Shown: in pieces, positions 35,063-43,146 of the stretch
How the letters are laid out: each line of letters starts with the position of its first letter
How positions within the stretch are numbered: the first letter of the stretch is position 1
Source of the DNA: JAFGRU01 sp963665915
GTDB taxonomy: Bacteria > Desulfobacterota > Desulfuromonadia > Desulfuromonadales > JAAYDE01
Direction: 5' to 3'
DNA length: 64,000 nt
Assembly (NCBI GenBank): GCA_963665915.2
Contig: CAXXSG010000007.1
Coordinates: 1 to 64,000 of the forward strand
Notes under the pieces: model-generated
Told to the model about the DNA's origin: nothing
Database searches by the model: none
Seen by the model: the letters and a program-made list of their open reading frames with translations, nothing else
Made by a program: the position numbers and the translations under genes

Positions 35063-38005
35063 ATGTTTAGAGGGTTCATTCAGTTCGTTTTTATTTTGGT
35101 CTTGTTGGTACTTTTTGGGGGAAGTTTCGCTTTTGCTCAGGATATTACCCTGTCATGGGATCCCAATCCTGAGTCAGAAAATGTAATTGGTTATAAGATT
35201 TATTTCCAGGAGGGTTCCAGTCTTTCTTCACAGACCGCGGTTGGAACAGTCGGGGGTCCTACTTCTGTCGATGTGATTAATAACACAACAGGAACAATAA
35301 GCGATCTGGTGGGCGGACAAACGTATTCCTTTGCGGTGACCGCTTATACCCTGGAGCAGGAGAGTGGTTATTCGACGCCTTTAACGACAACGCTCGCCGC
35401 AGAAACTCCTACTTATTCTGATAGTGATGGCGACGGGTATGCCAGCAATGTGGACTGCAACGACAGCAATGGATCGATCAATCCCGGTGCGAGTGAAATC
35501 CCAGGCAACGGCATCGATGAGAACTGCAACGGGATGAGTGATGACGTGGTGGCTTCCGACACTTATGCGGCCCCTGTTTTGGGCTCTGTGCAGACCAGTA
35601 ACGGCGATTTTATGCTTCAGTGGAATACCAGCAGTGTACCTGATGGCGGTTATGACATCGTCATCGATGGTGTGGATACCAATACCACCCACCGTACGAC
35701 TCAGCAGTCGACCACGATCAGCGGTCTGTCCACCGGGGAGCACTGTTTTCAGATACAGGCTCGTTTTACCCAGGCGTATCCCGATGAATTTCTCAATTCC
35801 ACCGAAGTTTGTGCGAATTCGAGTGTAGCTGACCCGGACAATGACGGAGACGGTTATACAGCCAGTGAAGATTGCAATGACAACAATTCTTCAATCCATC
35901 CGGGTGCAACCGAGATTCCCTATAATGGGATCGACGAAAACTGCAACGGTGCGGATGACGACGATGACCTGGACAATGACGGTTACCCGGCCAGCAACGA
36001 CTGCAACGACAATGCTGCCGCGATCAATCCCGGTGCGAGTGAAATCCCAGGCAACGGCATCGATGAGAACTGCAACGGGATGAGTGATGACGTGGTGGCT
36101 TCCGACACTTATGCGGCCCCTGTTTTGGGCTCTGTGCAGACCAGTAACGGCGATTTTATGCTTCAGTGGAATACCAGCAGTGTACCTGATGGCGGTTATG
36201 ACATCGTCATCGATGGTGTGGATACCAATACCACCCACCGTACGACTCAGCAGTCGACCACGATCAGCGGTCTGTCCACCGGGGAGCACTGTTTCCAGAT
36301 ACAGGCTCGTTTTACCCAGGCGTATCCCGATGAATTTCTCAATTCCACCGAAGTTTGTGCGAATTCGAGTGTAGCTGACCCGGACAATGACGGAGACGGT
36401 TATACAGCCAGTGAAGATTGCAATGACAACAATTATTCAATCCATCCGGATGCAGAGGAAATATCAGGAAATGACATCGATGAGAACTGCAACGGGATGG
36501 ATGATGATATTGATTCATCTTCTACAGCTTCTACCATGGAAGTTGGCCAGGTTGACATCGACCACAACTGGCAAACCGTAACTCTCTCCAGTGATTTTAT
36601 TGATCCGGTCGTCATCGTCGGACCTCCCACCTATCGTGACGCGGAAGCGGGCCTGGTCCGGGTTCGGAATGTCCAGAGCGACTCCTTTGAAATCCAGTTT
36701 GCGGAATGGACCTATGCGGACGGTGAGCATGGCACTGAAAACGTCTCCTACCTGGTGATGGAGAGTGGTATTCATGAAATGTCCGATGGCAGCGTCTGGG
36801 AAGCCGGGAGTTTCTATCTCGGAGAGACAGGTGTCATGAGCAGTGAGAATTATCTACAGGGGTTCTCCGGAGCGCCGGGACTTCTGCTCACCGTGCAGAC
36901 CTGTGATGAGGCTACAAAGCCTGTTGTTGCCCGGGCCGCAAACGTGGATGGTTATGGTTTCGAAGCAGGCTTGTTCACAGAAGAGAGCCTTCTGGGAAGC
37001 CACGGCCAGGAAGAAGTGGGTTATGTGGCCGCATGGAAATCCGATAATACAGGGACAATAAGTGTGAATGGCCAGACCCTCTCCTATGAGATGGGCGAAC
37101 TGGAGGTTGGCTGTACCTTTGTCGAGGTCGACGAGTGTGCCGTCAAGCTCGAGGAAGAACAGTCCGTCGATACGGAAGTGACCCATGCCGTAGAGCAGGT
37201 GTCTACCGTTCAGGTAGGGGGAAACCTGTTCATGCAGCCGATCTCCTGCGCCGAGATGGATACCGTGGCGTTGCGTGTCTCTGAAGACGGCATTCCGGTG
37301 TCGTCGGGAGCGGGGGCGGATACCATCGGTGTGCGTCGCGGAGGCAGCTTCCTTCTGACGGACCATACGCCTCCGAGTGTGGCGGCGACCGTTTTCTCCT
37401 TCGGATTTACGGATGTCCAGTCAGGTGATGTGGTTTTCTCTGGAGACTGGAACGGCGACGGAACGGATACTGTCGGCATGCGTCGCGGAGACACATTTTA
37501 TTTGCGCAACAGCAACAGTAGCGGATCTGCCGATATCGTGTTTACCTTTGGAAGAGCCACGGATCAGGTCATTATCGGCGACTGGGACGGCGACGGTATC
37601 GATAGCGTCGGTTTCAAGCGGTACAGCAAGTTTTATCTGAAGAATTCCAACAGCTCCGGTAATGCGGATATGGTAATTACTTATGGTTTCTGGCTGACCC
37701 AGCCGACGGATGTGGGCCTAGCCGGCGACTGGGATGGTGACGGGACGGATACGATTGGATTCCGACGGGACAATAAATTTTACCTCACGAATACCAATCA
37801 GACCAGTCAGCCGAATTACATGTTCGCCTTTGGGTGGTCCTCCGACCAGATCGTGGTGGGTGACTGGGACGGTGACGGCAGCGACAGCATCGGCCTGAAG
37901 CGGGGAAGTGAATATCTACTGAAGAACCGAAACGACTCGAGCCCGGCGGATACCACCTTCAGCTTTGGTGAAGCAAACGATGCCCCGGTTGCGGGTAAAT
38001 GGTAA
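35063..38005 (+). CDS. large secreted FN3/MopE-repeat/FG-GAP-like protein
   Basis: 980-residue exported protein. Signal peptide about 1-26 (ending SFAFAQ). An FN3-like domain (28-112, DITLSWDPNPESENVIGYKIYF) is followed by alternating MopE-type metal-binding units (DSDGDGYAS...DCNDSNGSINPGASEIPGNGIDENCNG) and beta-rich units (VLGSVQTSNGDFMLQWNTSS). One beta-rich unit plus its flanks is duplicated: residues 138-275 and 320-457 are almost identical in DNA as well. Residues about 493-650 look like an H-type-lectin-type fold (FEIQFAEWTYADGEHGTENVSYL). The C-terminal ~210 residues have FG-GAP/VCBS-like repeats (GDWDGDGTDTxGxRR...FYLxNSN). There is no PEP-CTERM tail. Probably a surface or matrix protein that binds calcium and polysaccharide; no enzyme motif seen. 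A sigma-54 promoter precedes it; a paralogue follows. Confidence 0.82.
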   Translation: MFRGFIQFVFILVLLVLFGGSFAFAQDITLSWDPNPESENVIGYKIYFQEGSSLSSQTAVGTVGGPTSVDVINNTTGTISDLVGGQTYSFAVTAYTLEQESGYSTPLTTTLAAETPTYSDSDGDGYASNVDCNDSNGSINPGASEIPGNGIDENCNGMSDDVVASDTYAAPVLGSVQTSNGDFMLQWNTSSVPDGGYDIVIDGVDTNTTHRTTQQSTTISGLSTGEHCFQIQARFTQAYPDEFLNSTEVCANSSVADPDNDGDGYTASEDCNDNNSSIHPGATEIPYNGIDENCNGADDDDDLDNDGYPASNDCNDNAAAINPGASEIPGNGIDENCNGMSDDVVASDTYAAPVLGSVQTSNGDFMLQWNTSSVPDGGYDIVIDGVDTNTTHRTTQQSTTISGLSTGEHCFQIQARFTQAYPDEFLNSTEVCANSSVADPDNDGDGYTASEDCNDNNYSIHPDAEEISGNDIDENCNGMDDDIDSSSTASTMEVGQVDIDHNWQTVTLSSDFIDPVVIVGPPTYRDAEAGLVRVRNVQSDSFEIQFAEWTYADGEHGTENVSYLVMESGIHEMSDGSVWEAGSFYLGETGVMSSENYLQGFSGAPGLLLTVQTCDEATKPVVARAANVDGYGFEAGLFTEESLLGSHGQEEVGYVAAWKSDNTGTISVNGQTLSYEMGELEVGCTFVEVDECAVKLEEEQSVDTEVTHAVEQVSTVQVGGNLFMQPISCAEMDTVALRVSEDGIPVSSGAGADTIGVRRGGSFLLTDHTPPSVAATVFSFGFTDVQSGDVVFSGDWNGDGTDTVGMRRGDTFYLRNSNSSGSADIVFTFGRATDQVIIGDWDGDGIDSVGFKRYSKFYLKNSNSSGNADMVITYGFWLTQPTDVGLAGDWDGDGTDTIGFRRDNKFYLTNTNQTSQPNYMFAFGWSSDQIVVGDWDGDGSDSIGLKRGSEYLLKNRNDSSPADTTFSFGEANDAPVAGKW
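35475..35888 (+). repeat. intragenic 414-base repeat, copy 1
   Basis: Matches 36021-36434 in the same gene (offset 546 bases, 182 codons) with one T/C difference that I could find (near 35747/36293), and matches the paralogous gene from about 39039 to 39452 almost as well. It encodes half a MopE unit, a beta-rich unit and half the next MopE unit. Confidence 0.9.
36021..36434 (+). repeat. intragenic 414-base repeat, copy 2
   Basis: Second copy within the 35063 gene. It shares the C of the downstream paralogue at the site where copy 1 has T, so gene conversion between the two genes is possible. Confidence 0.9.
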
Positions 38006-38194
38006 AAAGAATTCCTGATAATTTAAACTGGATCTTTTTGGGCAAAATTTCGCTTGCTTTGCAAGCTGGCCAAACCGCTTGTTACTTTGACAAAGATTGT
38101 CTGGTTTGTTTTAAATCCTTTTCCATACTATATATGCTGAAAAAAATGTTTCATCAGGTGGGAAGAATATTTAGACGAAATAAATTACGAAGAG

Positions 38195-38208
38195 GGGAAA
38201 AATTTCCC
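38195..38208. promoter_or_regulatory. candidate PrsR box upstream of the 38624 gene
   Basis: Perfect inverted repeat GGGAAA-AA-TTTCCC, 128 bases upstream of the -24/-12 element at 38337. Comparable to the sites at 11045 and 34854. Confidence 0.42.
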
Positions 38209-38336
38209 ACATTTTTGACTAAAATCCTTCTTATATGGGGCTAACAATTTATTGACTTTTAAGAAGTCAATGAGCAGGTAAAGTTGGAAAATAGTTGTTT
38301 TAATTAAGTATCCTTAAACAAATTATTGGTTTTTTA

Positions 38337-38352
38337 TGGCATAAGATATGCT
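38337..38352 (+). promoter_or_regulatory. candidate sigma-54 (-24/-12) promoter
   Basis: TGGCAT-AAGAT-ATGCT. GG and GC are 12 bases apart; two positions deviate from TGGCAC-N5-TTGCW. Expected start is about 38363, about 75 bases before the riboswitch aptamer, so the aptamer would be in the transcript. Confidence 0.65.
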
Positions 38353-38434
38353 TTTTAGAGGTAATGGTTTAGTTATCTCTGTCTTGGGAGGGTGATTTTT
38401 TCTGAGTAAGAAATAGATGTTGGGGAAGTGAATA

Positions 38435-38521
38435 CCTTTCTCCGATAAAGGCAAAGCTGGAGAAATCCAGCTACGCAAAGCTTCGGGTCCTGAAAAGGAT
38501 GGCCGAGCTACCGAAGAGAAA
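38435..38521 (+). ncRNA. cyclic-di-GMP-I (GEMM-I) riboswitch aptamer
   Basis: Conserved GEMM-I elements in order: GGCAAAG (38450-38456); the first hairpin GCTGGA-GAAA-TCCAGC with a GNRA tetraloop (38456-38471); TACGCAAAG (38472-38480); and the second stem CTTCGG/CCGAAG (38481-38486 with 38511-38516), holding an inner GTCC/GGAT helix. The closing stem TTTCTC/GAGAAA is at 38437-38442 with 38516-38521. The base before CAAA, equivalent to G20 of the Vibrio Vc2 aptamer, is G (38451), which argues for c-di-GMP rather than the 3',3'-cGAMP-sensing GEMM-Ib variants found in Geobacter. It is followed by a terminator, so it likely controls read-through into the 38624 gene. Confidence 0.88.
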
Positions 38522-38559
38522 AATGTTCCCATTTTTAGAGAATGGGTTTGCGTCAAAAG

Positions 38560-38594
38560 CGCTCGTCTTCGGTTGAAGGCGAGCGTTTTTTTTT
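38560..38594 (+). terminator. riboswitch-controlled intrinsic terminator
   Basis: 11-bp stem CGCTCGTCTTC / GAAGGCGAGCG (one G-T pair), GGTT loop, then nine T. The 5' arm segment TCTTCGGT (38567-38574, including the loop) is exactly complementary to ACCGAAGA (38510-38517) in the aptamer, giving an 8-bp alternative (anti-terminator) pairing. Confidence 0.88.
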
Positions 38595-38623
38595 AAAAAA
38601 AAAAGGGTAACGGGGGTTACGCG

Positions 38624-41011
38624 ATGGGGAAATTACAGCTATGGTTTATCTTGGCTGCGGGGTTTGTTTTTCTTTTTTGTTCCAATGTTTTTGCTCAGGA
38701 TATTACCCTGTCATGGGATCCCAATCCTGAGTCAGAAAATGTAATTGGTTATAAGATTTATTTCCAGGAGGGTTCCAGTCTTTCTTCACAGACCGCGGTT
38801 GGAACAGTCGGAGGACCTACTTCCGTCGATGTGGGTAATAACACAACAGGAACAGTAAGCGATCTGGTGGGCGGACAAACGTATACCTTTGCGGTGACCG
38901 CTTATACCCTGGAGCAGGAGAGTGGCTATTCGACGCCTTTAACGACAACGCTCGCCGCAGAAACTCCTACTTATTCGGATAGTGATGGCGACGGGTATGC
39001 CAGTAATGTGGACTGCAACGACAGCAATGGATCGATCAATCCCGGTGCGAGTGAAATCCCAGGCAACGGCATCGATGAGAACTGCAACGGGATGAGTGAT
39101 GACGTGGTGGCTTCCGACACTTATGCGGCCCCTGTTTTGGGCTCTGTGCAGACCAGTAACGGCGATTTTATGCTTCAGTGGAATACCAGCAGTGTACCTG
39201 ATGGCGGTTATGACATCGTCATCGATGGTGTGGATACCAATACCACCCACCGTACGACTCAGCAGTCGACCACGATCAGCGGTCTGTCCACCGGGGAGCA
39301 CTGTTTCCAGATACAGGCTCGTTTTACCCAGGCGGATCCCGATGAATTTCTCAATTCCACCGAAGTTTGTGCGAATTCGAGTGTAGCTGACCCGGACAAT
39401 GACGGAGACGGTTATACAGCCAGTGAAGATTGCAATGACAACAATTATTCAATCCATCCGGGTGCAGAGGAAATATCAGGCAATGACATCGATGAGAACT
39501 GCAACGGGATGGATGATGATATTGATTCATCTTCTACAGCCTCTACCATGGAAGTTGGCCAGGTTGACATCGACCACAACTGGCAAACCGTAGCTCTCTC
39601 GGGTAATTTCTCTGATCCGGTCGTCATCGTCGGCCCTCCGACCTACCGTGACGCGGAAGCGGGCCTGGTCCGGGTTCGGAATGTCCAGAGCGACTCCTTT
39701 GAAATCCAGTTTGCGGAATGGACCTATGCGGACGGTGAGCATGGCACTGAAAACGTCTCCTACCTGGTGATGGAGAGTGGTATTCATGAAATGCCCGATG
39801 GCAGTGTCTGGGAAGCCGGAAGTTTCTATCTCGGAGAGACAGGCGTCATGAACAATCAGAGCTATTTAGGGGGCTTCTCCGGAGCTCCGGGACTTCTGCT
39901 CACCGTTCAGACCTGTGATGATCCGTCAAAACCGGTCGTTGCTCGGGCCGCAAACGTGGATGGTTATGGTTTCGAAGCAGGCTTGTTCACAGAAGAGAGC
40001 CTTCTGGGCAGCCACGGCCAGGAAGAAGTGGGCTATGTGGCCGCATGGAAATCCGATAATACCGGGACAATAAGCGTAAATGGCCAGTCTCTCTCTTATG
40101 AGATGGGCGAACTGGAGGTTGGCTGTACCTTTGTCGCGGTTGACGAGTGTGCCGTCAAACTCGAGGAAGAACAGTCCGTCGATACGGAAGTGACCCATGC
40201 CGTAGAGCAGGTGTCTTCGGTTCAGGTCGGGGCGAACCTGTTCATGCAGCCGATCTCCTGCGCAGAGATGGATACGGTGGCGTTGCGTGTCTCTGAAGAC
40301 GGTGCTCCGGTGTCTTCGGGTACGGATACCCTTGGTGTGCGTCGCGGAGGCAGTTTCCTTCTGACGGACCATACGCCTCCGAGCGTGGCGGCGACCGTTT
40401 TCTCCTTCGGATTTACGGACATTCAGGCGGATGACATGGTCTTTGCCGGAGACTGGAACGGCGACGGAACGGATACTGCCGGCATGCGTCGCGGAAACAC
40501 CATCTATCTGCGCAACAGCAACAGTAGCGGATCTGCCGATATCGTGTTTACCTTTGGAGAAGCCACGGATCAAATCATTGTCGGCGACTGGAACGGCGAC
40601 GGCATCGATAGCGTTGGTTTCAAACGGGGCAGCACATTCTATCTGAAAAATTCCAACACCTCCGGTGATGCGGATATGGAGTTTGTATATGGTTTTTCCA
40701 GGTCTCGGACGACGGATGTGGCCTTGGCCGGTGACTGGGATGGTGACGGGACGGATACGGTCGGGCTTCGACGGGGCAACTACTTTTACCTCAAGAACAG
40801 CAATCAGACCGGTTGGCCGAATTACATGTTCGCCTTTGGGTGGTCCTCCGACCAGATTGTGGTGGGTGACTGGGACGGTGACGGCAGCGACAGCATCGGC
40901 CTGAAGCGGGGGAGTGAATATCTACTGAAGAACCGGAACGACTCCAGCCCGGCGGATACCACCTTCAGCTTCGGTGAAGCAAACGATGCCCCGATTGCGG
41001 GTAAATGGTAG
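38624..41011 (+). CDS. large secreted FN3/MopE/FG-GAP-like protein, paralogue of the 35063 product
   Basis: 795 residues. Signal peptide about 1-25 (FLFCSNVFAQ), then the same FN3-like domain, MopE-type units (DSDGDGYAS...DCNDSNGSINPGA; DNDGDGYTASEDCNDNNYSIHPGAEE), one copy of the beta-rich unit (two in the paralogue), the H-lectin-like region and C-terminal GDWNGDGTDT-type repeats ending FGEANDAPIAGKW. Long stretches are near-identical in DNA to the upstream gene, while the signal peptides differ, consistent with duplication plus gene conversion. Expression appears to be controlled by its own sigma-54 promoter and, unlike the upstream copy, by a c-di-GMP riboswitch. A clear terminator follows. 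Probable extracellular matrix or surface component; no enzyme motif. Confidence 0.83.
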   Translation: MGKLQLWFILAAGFVFLFCSNVFAQDITLSWDPNPESENVIGYKIYFQEGSSLSSQTAVGTVGGPTSVDVGNNTTGTVSDLVGGQTYTFAVTAYTLEQESGYSTPLTTTLAAETPTYSDSDGDGYASNVDCNDSNGSINPGASEIPGNGIDENCNGMSDDVVASDTYAAPVLGSVQTSNGDFMLQWNTSSVPDGGYDIVIDGVDTNTTHRTTQQSTTISGLSTGEHCFQIQARFTQADPDEFLNSTEVCANSSVADPDNDGDGYTASEDCNDNNYSIHPGAEEISGNDIDENCNGMDDDIDSSSTASTMEVGQVDIDHNWQTVALSGNFSDPVVIVGPPTYRDAEAGLVRVRNVQSDSFEIQFAEWTYADGEHGTENVSYLVMESGIHEMPDGSVWEAGSFYLGETGVMNNQSYLGGFSGAPGLLLTVQTCDDPSKPVVARAANVDGYGFEAGLFTEESLLGSHGQEEVGYVAAWKSDNTGTISVNGQSLSYEMGELEVGCTFVAVDECAVKLEEEQSVDTEVTHAVEQVSSVQVGANLFMQPISCAEMDTVALRVSEDGAPVSSGTDTLGVRRGGSFLLTDHTPPSVAATVFSFGFTDIQADDMVFAGDWNGDGTDTAGMRRGNTIYLRNSNSSGSADIVFTFGEATDQIIVGDWNGDGIDSVGFKRGSTFYLKNSNTSGDADMEFVYGFSRSRTTDVALAGDWDGDGTDTVGLRRGNYFYLKNSNQTGWPNYMFAFGWSSDQIVVGDWDGDGSDSIGLKRGSEYLLKNRNDSSPADTTFSFGEANDAPIAGKW

Positions 41012-41065
41012 GTCAAGACTGAAACAAAAATAATAATTAACGCCCAAAACAGGGTATGTTTTTAA

Positions 41066-41097
41066 AAAGGCTGAACTTCGGGTTCAGCCTTTTTTTT
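41066..41097 (+). terminator. intrinsic terminator after the 38624 gene
   Basis: AAAGGCTGAAC / GTTCAGCCTTT stem with a TTCGG loop and a run of T, about 55 bases after the stop codon. Confidence 0.92.
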
Positions 41098-41205
41098 GTA
41101 AACAGGGTTGGAAGGAGCGAGGCGTAGCAAAAGAGTTGCCCGCTTGAAAGTGCTGTGATAACTTATTAATTTAGTTTAAAGAGTTTTTGTTTTTCGGACA
41201 AATGG

Positions 41206-41946
41206 ATGAAAAAAGAACGCTTGGATAAGCTCCTGGTTGACCGCGGTCTTGTTCAATCTCGGGAAAGAGCCCGGTCCCTGATTCTGGCCGGGCAGGTTCT
41301 GGGAGATGAACAGATTTATGACAAAGCCGGGGTTAAAGTGCCGGAAGATATTCATTTGCGGGTCAGAGGGGAGGATATCCCTTTTGTTTCCCGGGGGGGA
41401 CTCAAACTGGCTTACGCTTTAAATGAGTTCCATATGGATGTCAAAGGGGTCGTTGCTCTGGATGTTGGGGCTTCAACCGGTGGTTTTACGGATTGTCTGC
41501 TCCAAAACGGCGCAGACAAAGTTCTAGCAGTGGATGTCGGTTACGGACAGCTTGCCTGGAAGCTTCGCCAGGATCCGAGAGTAATTTGTCTTGAAAGGAC
41601 CAATATCCGCCAACTGCTTCCCGAACATCTGGATGAGAGGCCATCTCTGGCTGTAATCGATTGCTCCTTTATTTCGCTGACGAAAGTTCTGCCGCCAACT
41701 CTTAATCTTCTTAAGGAAGAGAGTGAAATCATTGCTTTAATCAAGCCTCAGTTTGAATTGGAAAAAGGGCTTGTTGGCAAAGGGGGCATTGTGCGGGACA
41801 GAAATCTTCAGGAAACTACCATCGAAAAAGTTCGGAATTTTGCATCAGAACTTGGCTGTACAGTTCAGGGGGTTATTGAAAGCCCCGTTCTCGGCTCCAA
41901 GGGAAACCGGGAATATCTCATTCACCTGGTGAAAAAAGGTTTTTAA
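41206..41946 (+). CDS. tlyA: TlyA-family rRNA 2'-O-methyltransferase
   Basis: 246-residue protein: an N-terminal S4 RNA-binding domain (RLDKLLVDRGLVQSRERARSLILAGQV) and a C-terminal SAM-dependent RrmJ-fold domain with VSRGGLKLAYAL, ALDVGASTGGFTDCLLQNGA (SAM loop), VIDCSFISLTKVLP, IALIKPQFELEK and SPVLGSKGNREYLIHL. The family methylates ribose of 16S/23S rRNA cytidines and some members are haemolysin-like. ATG at 41206 fits the family N-terminus. This marks the start of the housekeeping part of the window. The next gene begins 69 bases later. Confidence 0.93.
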   Translation: MKKERLDKLLVDRGLVQSRERARSLILAGQVLGDEQIYDKAGVKVPEDIHLRVRGEDIPFVSRGGLKLAYALNEFHMDVKGVVALDVGASTGGFTDCLLQNGADKVLAVDVGYGQLAWKLRQDPRVICLERTNIRQLLPEHLDERPSLAVIDCSFISLTKVLPPTLNLLKEESEIIALIKPQFELEKGLVGKGGIVRDRNLQETTIEKVRNFASELGCTVQGVIESPVLGSKGNREYLIHLVKKGF

Positions 41947-42015
41947 ACGTTCTTTCCTGTTGTGTCGAAATGACGTCCGTCAAAAACAACTTTTCAACCG
42001 CCTGCTAATCAAACC

Positions 42016-43146
42016 ATGATCAAGCTGCTTCACACCGCTGATGTTCACCTGGATTCTCCTTTCCCTTCTCTCGGGGAAAAGGAAGAGTTGCGTCGGAATG
42101 ATTTCGTTCAAACTTTTGAGAAGCTTCTGAATCTTGCCATAAAAAACGAGGTCGACTTTTTTCTTGTCGCCGGTGATCTGTTTAACTCTTCTACACCCTC
42201 CTCCTTCACCATTGGAAAAGTTCAGAGCGGAATACAGCGGCTGATAGACAGGGGTATTGTGCCTGTTCTTCTGCCAGGCACTCATGATCATGTTTCTCAA
42301 GCCAATTCAGTTTATCGCCGTCACGATTTCACGGGTGCGATAATTTTGGATGCGCCTTTGGTGCAGGAGCCTGTTGTTGTAGAAAAAGAAGGGCAAAAGG
42401 TCTGTTTTTACGGTTTTGCTCTGCCGTCTTTTGATGTCGAGGACCCTTTGCCCAGCCTGAAAAGGCAATTCCATGGAGGCATCCATATCGGGCTGTTGCA
42501 CGGTTCGCGCAAAGGGAGCTCTAATTGGGTATATAGAAAAAAAGATCTGGCTTTCACATTGGCCAACCTGAAAAATTGGCGGCTCGATTATGTGGCTCTG
42601 GGGCATTACCATAATTTTGAAATTCTGACTGATAACGGTCAGGTCCTTGCCTGTTACCCGGGGTCCCCGGAAGGTAAAAAATTTGGCGAAAACGGTTTTC
42701 GCTATGCCGCTCTTGTCACGGTGAATGAAGCTGGAGCTAAGGTCGAAAAGCTGGTTGTCAACAGCCGGACTTTGCAGGAGCAGACCTTGGACCTTTCCGG
42801 TTTTGCCGACCGTGAAACAGTTAGAAATAGCATTTTGTCTCTTGCCGATCCGAACATGCTGTTACGGTTGACTTTGGAAGGCACCTTGGAGTCACCTCTG
42901 GATCTTGAGCTATTGTTTGCCCAGGTCTGCGACAGTTTTTTTCATCTCGAACTGATAGACCGAACATCTCTTTTCGACAGCCATTTTGCTCACAGGATTG
43001 CCGACGAGGAGACGGTTCGGGGATGTTTTGTTCGCCGGGTGCGAAATATGATGGTCGATTCTTCTCCTGAAGAGAAAATCCTCCTTGAAAAAGCGTTTCG
43101 AGAAGTCTTGATCCGCTTTAAAGCTAACGGCAAAGATTCGCCATGA
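42016..43146 (+). CDS. YhaO/SbcD-like metallophosphoesterase nuclease subunit
   Basis: Calcineurin-like phosphoesterase related to SbcD/Mre11 and to Bacillus YhaO. It has LLHTADVHLDSPF (D-x-H), FFLVAGDLFNSSTPS (GD), LLPGTHDHVS (G-x-H-D), GLLHGSRKG and YVALGHYHNFEIL (G-H-x-H). 376 aa. The C-terminal third would contact the ATPase partner. Its stop codon overlaps the ATG of the next gene (ATGA), so the pair is coexpressed and is expected to form an ATP-dependent DNA end-processing complex. Confidence 0.9.
   Translation: MIKLLHTADVHLDSPFPSLGEKEELRRNDFVQTFEKLLNLAIKNEVDFFLVAGDLFNSSTPSSFTIGKVQSGIQRLIDRGIVPVLLPGTHDHVSQANSVYRRHDFTGAIILDAPLVQEPVVVEKEGQKVCFYGFALPSFDVEDPLPSLKRQFHGGIHIGLLHGSRKGSSNWVYRKKDLAFTLANLKNWRLDYVALGHYHNFEILTDNGQVLACYPGSPEGKKFGENGFRYAALVTVNEAGAKVEKLVVNSRTLQEQTLDLSGFADRETVRNSILSLADPNMLLRLTLEGTLESPLDLELLFAQVCDSFFHLELIDRTSLFDSHFAHRIADEETVRGCFVRRVRNMMVDSSPEEKILLEKAFREVLIRFKANGKDSP

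Larger units (their letters stand above)
38006..38623 (+). other. regulatory intergenic region between the two paralogues
   Basis: No credible gene. In order it contains a GGGAAA-AA-TTTCCC palindrome (38195-38208), a TTGACTT...AAGTCAA hairpin (about 38253-38271), a sigma-54 promoter (38337-38352), a GEMM-I riboswitch (about 38435-38521) and a strong terminator (38560-38594) 30 bases before the ATG. Confidence 0.8.

Noticed and set aside
37999..38244. Open frame of 81 codons overlapping the end of the 35063 gene
   Set aside because: No recognisable features, overlaps the stop of a real gene and runs over the GGGAAA-AA-TTTCCC palindrome; most likely chance.
11281..41011. PEP-CTERM sorting tails on the three secreted proteins
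   Set aside because: None ends in a PEP motif, helix and basic cluster; the C-termini are ...SISQQ and ...AGKW.
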